The notes under the pieces are model-generated. The model saw nothing but the letters and a program-made list of their open reading frames with translations. It had not been told where the DNA came from and made no database searches. Shown piece by piece: positions 11,779-23,953 of a stretch of 64,000 bases of DNA (its first letter is position 1; each line of letters starts with the position of its first letter). Both the position numbers and the translations under genes were made by a program. The DNA lies in the NCBI GenBank assembly GCA_023525715.1, contig CM042010.1, positions 68,474,894 to 68,538,893 of the forward strand, written 5' to 3'. The DNA is from Cichorium intybus. Taxonomy: Eukaryota; Streptophyta; Magnoliopsida; Asterales; Asteraceae.

Positions 11779-13066
11779 CAAAACAGGGGGCTGCAGCACA
11801 AAAATCGGGCAAAAACCCGTCTCTGCAGCACAGACACGAGTCGTGCCTTTTTGTACATGGATTGGCACGAGTCGTGCCACACTGTAGAAGTCAGAAATGG
11901 TCAAATACAAGAAGCACGAGTCGTGCTTCCTAAGGAAGGAAAAGAGCACGAGTCGTGCTCTTTGCTGGGCAGCATTCTGTCCATTTTTGAGTTTTGAACT
12001 TGGCTCTAGACTTGTCCGTTTGGTCTATAATTCATACCATAGGCCTAAAATGGTGTGAAAACATGTGGAAAATTGTCGGAACAGAAATACGACCTCCCGA
12101 GGATACTGTAGCAAAATACGTGTATTCCGAGGAGGTTACAAATTGAAGGAAGTTAGTTAATAACGGTTGTAGCCTATAGTACTTCTGTACTGTAAAGTTA
12201 GTTATTGTAAATATATGAACTGAGTATAAATGTATAATTCGTATATAATAGGTGGTGGTTCAAACAAGATTGTTCAAGATAAAAAGAAAGGAGTCCAAGA
12301 AGATAACTAACTCCTAGAGGACCGAGGTGAGTGTTATGTGGATTTTCGAGTACATAGCAAGAAATAATTTTATTAAAGAATGTTTTGAGAGTCAAAATGG
12401 TTTTATAGAAACTGAAATGATTTAACGAAACTGAAAATGATTTAATGGAAAAGTAAATGGTTCTATGGAACCAAAATATTCTGTGAAATTGAAAATGAAA
12501 TAAAGGAATAGTAAGTTTGTACGAGAATGGTAAAAAGAAAGTAATAAAGTAATTGAGCCATGTTAATTTGAGAAGTATCCGGATAAAGACCACAGCCTGC
12601 TGCGGTAGGGGTGGCAAAAAGACACTACTGGGATGGTACCTCCCGTCGCGAAGTAGTTGTCTTACCTTGATAGATGAATTCGTTTCATGCTATTGGGGAA
12701 GTAGCTATACGGGTGCGTCTCGTATAAAACCTACGGGTGCGCTCGTAGGAATGTACCATTGCAAAGAAAGAAGGAATACCTGTGGGTGCGCTCACATGAA
12801 AAAGAAATATTGAACATCTAATTAGTAATGATATTATTGGCAAAATGTTTTTGGGTCTAAACCCATAATGCTCACGAGACATTATGTCTCACGTATTTTG
12901 TTTTAAAATGCTATGTACTCAGGTAAGCAAGAAGGGCATTAAAAGAGTCGGGTGCGGGACCGTAATCATTGTTGTAAAAGATGTAAACTAGACAGGTTTG
13001 AACTATGGTTTGTGATGCAAATTTGTGATACCTCGTTGTATAATAAAACGTTTTGTAAAATAAAAT
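11779..13066 (+). repeat. Family A LTR piece, both ends truncated
   Basis: It starts at CAAAACAGGGGGCTGCAG (about 700 bases into the LTR) and runs through the palindrome array and triple hairpins to TTTTGTAAAATAAAAT. It stops roughly 50-60 bases short of the LTR 3' end. With the preceding segment it forms an imperfect inverted repeat with arms of over 1 kb. Confidence 0.8.
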
Positions 13067-14944
13067 TATTACAAACGGGGTATCACAAATACATACCATA
13101 GCCATAGTTCAAACCTGTTTATTTTACATTTTTGTACAATAGAAGCTACGGTCCCACCCGACTCTTCTAACGTCCTCCCTGTTTACCTGAGTACATAGCA
13201 TTTCAAAAAAACATATACGTGAGACATAATGTCTCGTGAGCGTTATGGGTTTAGACCGAAAAACATTTTACCAATAATATCATTATTCTTTAATTGTTCA
13301 ATATTTCTTTTCCTGTGAGCGCACCCACAGGTATTCCTTATTTCTTTTCCTGTGAGCGCACCCACAGGTATTCCTTATTTCTTTTCAATGGTACATTCCT
13401 ACGAGCGCACCCGTAGGTTTTATACGGGACGCGCCCGTATAGCTACTTCCCCAATAGCATGAAACGAATTCATCTACCAAGGTAAGACAACTACTTCGTA
13501 ACGGGAGGTACCATCCCAGTAGTGTCTTTTTGCCACCCCTACCACAGCAGGCTGTGGTCTTTATCCGGATACTTCTCAACTTAACAACATGGCTCAATTA
13601 CTTTATTACTTTCTTTTTACCATTCTCGTACAAACTTACTATTCCTTTATTTCATTTTCAATTTCACAGAATATTTTGGTTCCATAGAACCATTTACTTT
13701 TCCATTAAATCATTTTCAGTTTCGTTAAATCATTTCAGTTTCTATAAAACCATTTTGACTCTCAAAACATTCTTTAATAAAATTCTTTCTTGCTATGTAC
13801 TCGAAAATCCACATAACACTCACCTCGGTCACCTAGAAGTTAGTTATCTTCTCGGACTTCTTTCTCTTTCTCTTGAGCAACCTTGTTTGAACCACCACCT
13901 ATTATATAAAATATACATTTATACTTGGTTCATACATACAATAACTAGTTTTATAGCACCAGAGTACCATATTATGCAACCACGGTTCACTAACTAGACT
14001 ACAACTTTTATTAACTAATTTTCTTTAATTCATAACTTTCCCGAAATACACGTATTTTGCTACAGTACTCTCGGGATGTCGTATTCCAGGTTTAATAATT
14101 TTTCACGTGTTTTCACACCATTTTAGGCTTATGGTATGAATTATAGGCCAAACGGACATGTCTAGCACCATTTTCCACGAAATTTCGGACGTTTTTGACA
14201 TCAGAGGATATGCACGAGTCGTGCATCTTGTGTGCATGAAAGAGCACGACTCGTGCTCTTTGTAGAATGCTATTTCTGGCTTAAATAGTGGAGCACGACC
14301 CGTGCTCATGCTAGGCAAAATGAGCACGACTCGTGTCTGTGCTGCAGATACGGGTTTTTGCCCGATTTTTGTGCTGCAGCCCCCTGTTTTGGTCCATTAA
14401 GTCCTTAATACTTATCCTAACCAATTTATATCATTCTATGACTAAAACCTTCAGTTTACATCAGGTTTTAACCCATAGCAACAACTAATTCCTACTTCAA
14501 TTCCATAAAATCCCGTTTTTAGTATTTTTCACCCAAAAACATCAATTTTCGAAATTAATCACTTGGGGATGTCTTACTACATCCTAAGTGATTCCTAAGA
14601 CTTAATGAAAACACTGGAATCAGCTTTGAATCTCATGAACCCGCGGGTAGGGTTCATAAGCTCAAAACCCCAATTTTGACAATTCCACAACACCCTTGAG
14701 GTTTGTGTGTTTGTTTAGTGTTTATGGCATATTTAGTTGGAAAGAATCACTGGAATCATGATTTGAATGACAGAAATCCATGTTCCAAATTCCATCCCGA
14801 GAAGATGATGAAGATGATGAATAGTATAGGTTCAAACTAGGGTTTCTTACCTTACTTTGCTTAGAACCCTTCAATTTCTTCTCCAAACTTCCAGATTCTT
14901 CAAAGTTTCTTTCTCCCGTCCCCTTGTTGAAGCTGCTTCTCGTG
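13067..14944 (-). repeat. Family A-like LTR, diverged subtype
   Basis: It begins about 90 bases inside the LTR 3' end at ACAAACGGGGTATCAC and continues past the palindromes into sequence not seen in the main A subtype (14400-14944). The GTGAGCGCACCCACAGG hairpin is duplicated (13315-13376). The first palindrome (14212-14224) has the opposite centre base from its neighbours. It ends head-to-head with a plus-strand A LTR. Confidence 0.7.
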
Positions 14945-16258
14945 ACAAAAATCGGGCAAAAACCCGTCTCTGCAGCACAGACACGAGTCGTGCCTTTTTG
15001 TACACGGATTGGCACGAGTCGTGCCACACTGTAGAAGTCAGAAATGGTCAAATACAAGAAGCACGAGTCGTGCTTCCTAAGGAAGGAAAAGAGCACGAGT
15101 CGTGCTCTTTGCTGGGCAGCATTCTGTCCATTTTTGAGTTTTGAACTTGGCTCTAGACTTGTCCGTTTGGTCTATAATTCATACCATAGGCCTAAAATGG
15201 TGTGAAAACATGTGGAAAATTGTCGGAACAGAAATACGACCTCCCAAGGATACTGTAGCAAAATACGTGTATTCGAGGAGGTTACAAATTGAAGGAAGTT
15301 AGTTAATAACGGTTGTAGCCTATAGTACTTCTGTACTGTAAAGTTAGTTATTGTAAATATATGAACTGAGTATAAATGTATAATTCGTATATAATAGGTG
15401 GTGGTTCAAAGAAGATTATTCAGGATAAAAAGAAAGGAGTCCAAGAAGATAACTAACTCCTAAGGGACCGAGGGGAGTGTTATGTGGATTTTCAAGTACA
15501 TAGCAAAATGAATTTTATATAAAATGATTTGTGAGTCAAAATGATTTTATGGAAATTTAAATGGTTTAATGAAAATGGAAATGGTTTATGGAACTGGAAA
15601 TGGGTGTTGTAAAACTGGAAATGGTACTACGAAATAGTAAGTACAAAGTATACAGAAATGATAAATGAGAAAGATAGAGGATTAATAAAGTGATTGAGCC
15701 ATGTTAATGAGTTGTTAGTATCCGGATAAAGACCACGGCCTGCTGCGGTAGGGGTGGCAAAAAGACACTACTGGGATGGTACCTCCCGTCGTGAAGTAGT
15801 TGTCTTACCTTGATAGATGAATTGGTTTCATGCTATTGGGGAAGTAGCTATACGGGTGCGTCTCGTATAAAACCTACGGGTGCGCTCGTAGGAATGTACC
15901 ATTGCAAAGAAAGAAGGAATACCTGTGGGTGCGCTCACAGGAAAAAGAAATATTGAACATCTAATTAGTAATGATATTATTGGCAAAATGTTTTGGGTCT
16001 AAACCCATAATGCTCACGAGACATTATGTCTCACGTATTTTGTTTTAAAATGCTATGTACTCAGGTAAGCAAGAAGGGCATTAAAAGAGTCGGGTACGGG
16101 ACCGTAATCATTGTTGTAAAAGATGTAAACTAGACAGGTTTGAACTATGGTTTGTGATGCAAATTTGTGATACCCCGTTGTATAATAAAACGTTTTGTAA
16201 AATAAAATAAATGTGAAATAAGTTTAAAAAAAAATGGCGTAAAAGTTGGGGTGTTACA
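14945..16258 (+). repeat. Family A 5' LTR of copy 2, 5' truncated
   Basis: It starts at ACAAAAATCGGGC (about 715 bases into the LTR), so promoter and TATA box are lost. It retains the palindrome array, conserved domain and the 3' end GGGGTGTTACA directly before the PBS. Confidence 0.85.
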
Positions 16259-16676
16259 ATTTGGTATCAGAGCCATGGTTTAAGCGAATTAGGTTGGGTA
16301 ACCATCCTAGGCTTAAACTAGTGGATTAATAGTAAGTAAAGTAGTAGTACTAGGTACTAACTAACGGGGTAGAGTCGGTAAAATACAATGTTGGAATCCA
16401 TAGAAACCGATGAACCAGGGGATCTTGTGATAACATCAGAGCCAAAGTATATAGGTGGTTAAAATAATATTGGGCCCGTATTATTGTAACCACAGGATAT
16501 GCTTTGGAAATGGTGAAGTCACGGGGGCCCTGAGGAATTTGGTTGTGGAAAGTAGTATAGAGACACTTGGGAACACAAGTTCTATAGGAAGATCACATGC
16601 TACAGCTTTTAGATATATTGATAAAATATACTTATGTGGAATAATAAACGTAAATTTTACTCATTTTATATAGTAT
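16259..16676 (+). promoter_or_regulatory. Copy 2 leader with tRNA-Met primer binding site
   Basis: TGGTATCAGAGC at 16262-16273 is a perfect 12-base match to the initiator tRNA-Met type PBS, three bases after the LTR. The leader to the ATG at 16677 matches copies 1 and 3 closely. Confidence 0.9.
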
Positions 16677-18139
16677 ATGGAGAGTGGAGATCAGAACGTT
16701 TTCAGTGAAGGACGGACAGCAAGTCGTACCCCGTCCCATGGAGATAACCCTGTTGATGATGCGGTTAACATGGGTCCTAACCCAAATCCAATACCGCAAC
16801 CTCCACCTGTGACTTTGGAGGCTATTCAAAACCTTATTAGCAATCTAAAGACGGAGATGAGGGAAGATATGCGACAAATGTTGAACACACGGCTGGGGGA
16901 TCCATATCCTAATCCTTCAGCAGATGATGCTTCTTGGAGACCCACTAACGGAGATTCGGTTACAGAGGAAGATAGTGTGGGGACAGAAGACAAGAAGAGA
17001 TGTTCTTTTAAAACTTTCCTGGCATGTAAACCAACGGAATACTATGGTAGCTACGAGCCTAAAGTCACGATGCGGTGGATACGAGAGACAGAGCAAGTAC
17101 TGGAGGTCAGCAAGTGTCATGAGAAAGATAAAGTTTATTATGCCTCACGAATGTTGAAAGACGATGCGTTAGTTTGGTGGAATACCCTTTACGAACTGGT
17201 CGGCAAGGATGTAATCTATAAATGGTCGTGGACCGAATTCACCACCCGTTTGAAGAACAAATATTGTCCCCTTCGGGACATAGAAAAACTTGAAGACGAA
17301 TTTCTCACTTTAAAGAAGGGTAATTTGACCGTTGCCGAGTATACAAAAAAATTCAGTGATATGCTACCGTTTGTGGGAAACATTTACACTACGGAGCGGG
17401 CACGAATCAACCGTTATGTGAAAGGCCTACCATGGGAGTATGAACTGGAAGTAAAACGGGCGGTGACCATGGATGCGGCGTTTGAGGCAGCAAGAAATGT
17501 TGAAGATGTGTGGAAACGAAGAACAGCGGAAAGGCAAATTTCTGTGGATAAACGTAAATTCAGTGGCGGGAGTAGTAGCTGGAATAAAAAGGGAAAGTCG
17601 GTAGTGATGTCAACCAAGCAGGGCAGCCGGAAGACATGTGAGAAATGTGGAAAAGAGCATACGGGCGAATGTAAGGTGGGAAGTGCAGCTTGTTTCAACT
17701 GTGGAAGAACGGGTCACAAGGCTAGGGAGTGTACCTATCCGAAGCTCAGCGAAGTCGAGTGCTTTTCATGTCACGAAAAGGGGCACTATAGCTTTAACTG
17801 TCCAAAGAAGGGTGGTGAGACGATGGTATCAAATGCGCAGAAAAAGACGGAGCCCCAAAAGGTGAAGACCCGCGCTTTCCAACTCACCCGAGAAGAAGCA
17901 AAGGAGACACAAGACGTGGTCTCAGGTACCCTACTATTAACCAGATGCCTGCCTACATATTATTTGATTCTGGTGCTACGTGTTCGTTTGTGTCCCATGA
18001 GTTTGGCCTAAAATTCAATACACCGCTAGAACCATTAGACCGTGTATGTAAGGTAGAATTGGCAAGTGGAAAGAAGGTGGAGATAAAACATGTGTACCGT
18101 GGCTGCGAACTCAGCATAGATGATCAGAAATTTTCGTTG
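16677..18139 (+). pseudogene. Gypsy gag-protease fragment, copy 2
   Basis: Starts MESGDQNVF as in copy 1. Gag (WWNTLYELVGKDV region, then LEDEFLTLKKGN) and both CCHC zinc knuckles are intact. One base is missing at about 17936 (CTACTATTAACC against CTACTAATTAACC in copy 3). This shifts the frame just before the protease and gives a stop at 18009-18011. The protease continues in another frame from about 17945 with LFDSGATCS. The gene is then cut at 18139 by a B LTR piece. RT, RNase H and IN are absent. Confidence 0.9.
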
Positions 18140-19079
18140 GTAAGACAACTATTTCGCGACGGGAGGTACCATCCCAGTAGTGTCTTTTGCCACCCCTACC
18201 GCAGCAGGCCGTGGTCTTTATCCGGATACTTCTTAACTTCTCAACAGGGCTCAACACTTCATTAATTCTTTGCCTTTTCTCATTTATCTTTTGTACACAT
18301 TGTACTTATCATTACACAAAATCATTTTCAGTTTCACAAAACATTTTAGTTCCGCAGAACCATTTCCTTTCTCATTAACCATATTAACTTTCATAAAACT
18401 ATTTTGACCCACAAATCATTTTTCATAAAATTCATTTCTTTATATAAAACTCCTTTTGCTATGTACTCGAAAATCCACACATTACTCACCTTGGCTAGTT
18501 AGAGAAGTCTAACTAGAACCCTCCTTTTCCTCGTCCCTCCTATTCACGATCTTTTACTCCTTAAGTACCTAAGGAGTTTATTCATATTTTATTAATAACT
18601 TGTTATACTTTGACAGTATGTATAGACCACTGAATTTCAGATTTTACTAGGCTCATATCACAATATGGTTGTGACATTCATTATTCCACTTATCCTCTTC
18701 TTTGTTACTTTCATTTATCATTTACATGGTATATTATTGCCCATTATACCCTTGGAAAGTCATACGCTCAACTTAACATTATTTTTCATGTTTTTATATC
18801 ATATTAGCCTTATGGTATTAATTGGACATCAAATGGATAGGCCTAGCATCAAAATTGCAACTTCATTTTGCCCCTGACTTGGAGCACGACTCGTGCACAT
18901 TTTGTGCATGAAAGAGCACGACTCGTGCTCTTTCTAGGATGCTATTTTTGGCTTCTACAGGTGGCACGACTCGTGCCAATGGTAGTGCAAAAAGGGCACG
19001 ACTCGTGTCTGTGCTGCAGGTGCGAGATTTTGCCTGATTTTTGTGCTGCAGCTCACTGTTTTCATCTATTAAGTTCTTT
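18140..19079 (-). repeat. Family B LTR internal piece
   Basis: It begins inside the LTR at GTAAGACAACTATTTCGCGA, so the 3' end with the triple hairpins is missing. It runs back through the palindrome array to AAGTTCTTT, where it is joined head-to-head to a plus-strand A piece. This is one of the few pieces that lost its LTR 3' end. Confidence 0.8.
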
Positions 19080-19739
19080 GAAACCAAAATGTTTTGTGAA
19101 ACTGAAAAGGGAATAAAGGAATAGTAAGTGTGTACAGAAATGGTAAATGAAATACAAGAAAGTAATAAGGTGATTGAGCCCTGTTGACAAGTTGAGAAGT
19201 ATCCGGATAAAGACCACGGCCTGCTGCGGTAGGGGTGGCAAAAAGACACTACTGGGATGGTACCTCCCGTCGCGAAGTAGTTGTCTTACCTTGATAGATG
19301 AATTCGTTTCATGCTATTGGGGAAGTAGCTATACGGGTGCGTCTCGTATAAAACCTACGGGTGCGCTCGTAGGAATGTACCATTGCAAAGAAAGAAGGAA
19401 TACCTGTGGGTGCGCTCACAGGAAAAAGAAATATTGAACATCTAATTAGTAATGATATTATTGGCAAAATGTTTTTGGGTCTAAACCCATAATGCTCACG
19501 AGACATTATGTCTCACGTATTTTGTTTTAAAATGCTATGTACTCAGGTAAGCAAGAAGGGCATTAAAAGAGTCGGGTGCGGGACCGTAATCATTGTTGTA
19601 AAATATGTAAACTAGACAGGTTTGAACTATGGTTTGTGATGCAAATTTGTGATACCCCGTTGTATAATAAAACGTTTTGTAAAATAAAATAAATGTGAAA
19701 TAAGTTTAAAAAAAATGGCATAAAAGTTGGGGTGTTACA
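19080..19739 (+). repeat. Family A LTR 3' part
   Basis: It starts within the ATGG-rich hairpin zone (GAAACCAAAATGTTTTGTG) and runs to the intact LTR 3' end GGGGTGTTACA. It carries clean triple hairpins at 19331-19349, 19354-19373 and 19403-19422. Confidence 0.8.
19331..19422 (+). other. Three tandem GGTGCGCT-type hairpins (family A reference copy)
   Basis: Stems ATACG/CGTAT (loop GGTGCGTCT), CCTACG/CGTAGG and CCTGTG/CACAGG (both loop GGTGCGCT) are all perfect. The third stem differs from family B (CCTATG/CATAGG) by one compensated pair. Confidence 0.85.
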
Positions 19740-19742
19740 ATT

Positions 19743-21341
19743 ATGGGCAAAAACGGGTTACAGAAGTGGTGTGGGGTTTGTATGAAGTTTCTAACCTTGC
19801 AAACCTGTTCCAAACCTCAGTAGAAACTCAATTCCACTTCTGGAATCGGTTGAGAATAAGAGGAATTGATAATTTTCCTCAAGAACCCTAAACTAAGAAT
19901 TTGTGTAATTGAGTTGTTTCTCTGGATTAAAACCTGATGTAAACTGAAGGTTTTAGTCATAGAATGTTATATATTGATTAGGTTAAGTATTAAGAACTTA
20001 ATGGACCAAAACAGGGGGCTGCAGCACAAAAATCGGGCAAAAACCCGTCTCTGCAGCACAGACACGAGTCGTGCCTTTTTGTACATGGATTGGCACGAGT
20101 CGTGCCACACTGTAGAAGTCAGAAATGGTCAAATACAAGAAGCACGAGTCATGCTTCCTAAGGAAGGAAAAGAGCACGAGTCGTGCTCTTTGCTGGGCAG
20201 CATTCTGTCCATTTTTGAGTTTTGAACTTGGCTCTAGACTTGTCCGTTTAGTCTATAATTCATACCATAGGCCTAAAATGGTGTGAAAACATGTGGAAAA
20301 TTGTCGGAACAGAAATACGACCTCCCGAGGATACTGTAGCAAAATACGTGTATTCCGAGAAGGTTACAAATTGAAGGAAGTTAGTTAATAACGGTTGTAG
20401 CCTATAGTACTTCTGTACTGTAAAGTTAGTTATTGTAAATATATGAACTGAGTATAAATGTATAATTCGTATATAATAGGTGGTGGTTCAAACAAGATTA
20501 TTCAGGATAAAAAGAAAGGAGTCCAAGAAGATAACTAACACCTAAGGGACCGAGGCGAGTGTTATGTGGATTTTCGAGTACATAGCAAAATGAATTTTAT
20601 ATAAAATGATTTGTGAGTCAAAATGATTTTATGGAAATTTAAATGGTTTAATGAAAATGGAAATGGTTTATGGAACTGGAAATGGGTGTTGTAAAACTGG
20701 AAATGATACTACGAAATAGTAAGTACAAAGTATACAGAAATGATAAATGAGAAAGACAGAGGATTAATAAAGTGATTGAGCCATGTTAATGAGTTGTTAG
20801 TATCCGGATAAAGACCACGGCCTGCTGCGGTAAGGGTGGCAAAAAGACACTACTGGGATGGTACCTCCCGTCGCGAAGTAGTTGTCTTACCTTGATAGAT
20901 GAATTCGTTTCATGCTATTGGGGAAGTAGCTATACGGGTGCGTCTCGTATAAAACCTACGGGTGCGCTCGTAGGAATGTACCATTGCAAAGAAAGAAGGA
21001 ATACCTGTGGGTGCGCTCACACGAAAAAGAAATATCGAACATCTAATTAGTAATGATATTATTGGCAAAATATTTTTGGGTCTAAACCCATAATGCTCAC
21101 GAGACATTATGTCTCACGTATTTTGTTTTAAAATGCTATGTACTCAGGTAAGCAAGAAGGGCATTAAAAGAGTCGGGTGCGGGACCGTAATCATTGTTGT
21201 AAAAGATGTAAACTAGACAGGTTTGAACTATGGTTTGTGATGCAAATTTGTGATACCCCGTTGTATAATAAAACGTTTTGTAAAATAAAATAAATGTGAA
21301 ATAAGTTTAAAAAAAAATGGCGTAAAAGTTGGGGTGTTACA
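19743..21341 (+). repeat. Family A LTR, 5' truncated
   Basis: It starts at ATGGGCAAAAACGGG (about 430 bases into the LTR) right after the preceding A 3' end. It is complete from there to GGGGTGTTACA at 21341 and has a full palindrome array with one mutated core (GTCATGC near 20150). Confidence 0.85.
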
Positions 21342-21349
21342 CTTAAATT

Positions 21350-22858
21350 TGTAACACCCCATCCCATATACAACATTTAAATAAACAATTTACATTCTAA
21401 ATTTTTTTTTTCCATAAAAATTTTTCAATTTCAATACGAGGTGTCATAAACTCAATACATTACCACAATTTAAGAAACATGTACATACTCTGATCAATTT
21501 AAGACTTTTGTTCCTTTAACGCGTCATCTACCCTTTCTTTTGCTACCTGAGTACATAGCATTTTAAAAACATACGTAAGACATACGTCTCGTGAGTAATA
21601 CGGGTTTTAGACCCAAAATAATTTTCTTATACTTTAATCATTCCAAATTTTCAAATTACTTAATTTCCTATGAGCGCACCCATAGGTATTCCTTTTCATT
21701 AGTGAGCACATTCCTACGAGCGCACCCGTAGGTTTTATACGAGCGCACCCGTATAGCTACTTCCTCAATAGTGTGAAACGAATTCATCTACCAAGGTAAG
21801 ACAACTACTTCGCGACGGGAGGTACCATCCCAGTAGTGTCTTTTGCCACCCCTACCGCAGCAGGCCGTGGTCTTTATCCGGATACTTCTTAACTTCTCAA
21901 CAGGGCTCAACACTTCATTAATTCTTTGCCTTTTCTCATTTATCTTTTGTACACATTGTACTTATCATTACACAAAATCATTTTCAGTTTCACAAAACAT
22001 TTTAGTTCCGCAGAACCATTTCCTTTCTCATTAACCATATTAACTTTCATAAAACTATTTTGACCCACAAATCATTTTTCATAAAATTCATTTCTTTATA
22101 TAAAACTCCTTTTGCTATGTACTCGAAAATCCACACATTACTCACCTTGGCTAGTTAGAGAAGTCTAACTAGAACCCTCCTATTCACGATCTTTTACTCC
22201 TTAAGTACCTAAGGAGTTTATTCATATTTTATTAATAACTTGTTATACTTTGACAGTATGTATAGACCACTGAATTTCAGATTTGACTAGGCTCATATCA
22301 CAATATGGTTGTGACATTCATTATTCCACTTATCTTCTTCATTGTTACTTTCATTTATCATTTACATGGTATATTATTGCCCATTATACCCTTGGAAAGT
22401 CATACGCTCAACTTAACATTATTTTTCATGTTTTTATATCATATTAGCCTTATGGTATTAATTGGACATCAAATGGATAGGCCTAGCATCAAATTGCAAC
22501 TTCATTTTGCCCCTGACTTGGAGCACGACTCGTGCACATTTTGTGCATAAAAGAGCACGACTCGTGCTCTTTCTAGGATGCTATTTTTAGCTTCTACAGG
22601 TGGCACGACTCGTGCCAATGGTAGTGCAAAAAGGGCACGACTCGTGCCTGTGCTGCAGGTGCGAGATTTTGCCCGATTTTTGTGCTGCAGCTCACTGTTT
22701 TCATCTATTAAGTTCTTTATAACTTACTTAATCATTTTAGACTTATCCCATGACTATAACCCACCATTCCAACATGTTTTTAAACCATGGAATCACTGAT
22801 TCCATTCAAATTCATGGAAATCCCGTTTTTGACATTTTTGGTCCAAAAACTGAAATTT
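21350..22858 (-). repeat. Family B LTR, 5' truncated, minus strand
   Basis: The LTR 3' end (TGTAACACCCCATCCC on the plus strand) is intact, preceded by CTTAAATT and the 3' end of a plus-strand A LTR. It breaks at the sequence AAACTGAAATTT (22847-22858), which is also present in the next, inverted B piece. Confidence 0.8.
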
Positions 22859-23077
22859 TAGTTGGAGTTCATATGGTTTTAATGATTTCTAATATCATAC
22901 ACATCTCATGAACTAAGAAACATGTTAAAATCAAAAGATATGGTTGAATTGGGGAAAATCAAGATTTTGGCCAAGAACCCTAATTCACGGGTCCTTGAGA
23001 TTAAAGATGATTTTAATGACTAAAGTGAGTTTAATATGTTAGAATAGATGTAAGAAATCAGTTTTAATAATTAGTTT
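22847..23077 (+). repeat. Short family B LTR piece, inverted
   Basis: AAACTGAAATTTTAGTTGG onward matches B sequence on the plus strand (compare 8411-8640). It ends at TAATTAGTTT directly before the 5' LTR of copy 3. Confidence 0.8.
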
Positions 23078-23305
23078 GAACCCGAGAGAAATTATAATAA
23101 AATATGCAAAATAATCGTGTGTAATAGTAAAGTTAAGAAAAAAGGGCAAAATGGTCTTTTGCCATATTTTGGGATCTTAATGTAAAATATTTTGTGTTTG
23201 TGGCAATATTGTGAGAAATAAAACAATTGTGTATTAAAAGTTTGACTCTTGTGGTCATAATGGGTGAAATGGTACTAGAGGGGTAAAAATTGAAAATATA
23301 GGAAC

Positions 23306-23313
23306 TATAAATA
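23306..23313 (+). promoter_or_regulatory. TATA box of family A LTR
   Basis: TATAAATA in the context GGAACTATAAATAGTGGGG, about 234 bases into the LTR. The equivalent in the 3' LTR is 30348-30355. Transcription would start about 30 bases downstream, so about 1.75 kb of the 2.03-kb LTR would be in the RNA leader. Confidence 0.7.
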
Positions 23314-23822
23314 GTGGGGAAGACTCTCTAAACTCCCAGAAGTTCATAGAAGCATCGGGAGAGTGAAAGCTTGAGCAGGTTCACGAGGATTCTTGGGAGT
23401 TTGAGTAGAAAATCAGCAACTAACTTCAAGGCTTTGATTTTCAAGCCATTTGGGGTAAGAATCTCACTCTTATAACTTAATTCAACCATTTTGGAATTGT
23501 GGGGATGGGCAAAAACGGGTTACAGAAGTGGTGTGGGGTTTGTATGAAGTTTCTAACCTTGCAAACCTGTTCTAAACCTCAGTAGAAACTCAATTCCACT
23601 TCTGGAATCGGTTGAGAATAAGAGGAATTGATAATTTTCCTCAAGAACCCTAAACTAAGAATTTGTGTAATTGAGTTGTTTCTCTGGATTAAAACCTGAT
23701 GTAAACTGAAGGTTTTAGTCATAGAATGTTATATATTGATTAGGTTAAGTATTAAGAACTTAATGGACCAAAACAGGGGGCTGCAGCACAAAAATCGGGC
23801 AAAAACCCGTCTCTGCAGCACA

Positions 23823-23953
23823 GACACGAGTCGTGCCTTTTTGTACATGGATTGGCACGAGTCGTGCCACACTGTAGAAGTCAGAAATGGTCAAATACAA
23901 GAAGCACGAGTCGTGCTTCCTAAGGAAGGAAAAGAGCACGAGTCGTGCTCTTT
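23823..23953 (+). repeat. Palindrome array, family A
   Basis: Four sites share the core CACGAGTCGTG: GACACGAGTCGTGCC (23823-23837, one mismatch), TGGCACG...CGTGCCA (23853-23869), GAAGCACG...CGTGCTTC (23901-23919) and AAAGAGCACG...CGTGCTCTTT (23931-23953). Stem extensions differ between sites but pair within each. Every A, B and C LTR that spans this region has the array. Confidence 0.9.

Larger units (their letters stand above)
14945..18139 (+). mobile_element. Ty3/gypsy family A, copy 2 (truncated both sides)
   Basis: It comprises a 5'-truncated LTR (14945-16258), PBS (16262-16273), leader, gag and the start of protease. It is cut at 18139, where a minus-strand B LTR begins in mid-sequence. 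No pol remains. Confidence 0.85.

Noticed and set aside
16262..16273. Possible tRNA-Met gene fragment
   Set aside because: Only the 12-base acceptor-end complement is present right after an LTR, which is a primer binding site.
23823..23953. CRISPR-like array
   Set aside because: The repeats are short palindromes with unequal spacing inside plant retrotransposon LTRs; there are no spacers of uniform length and no cas genes.
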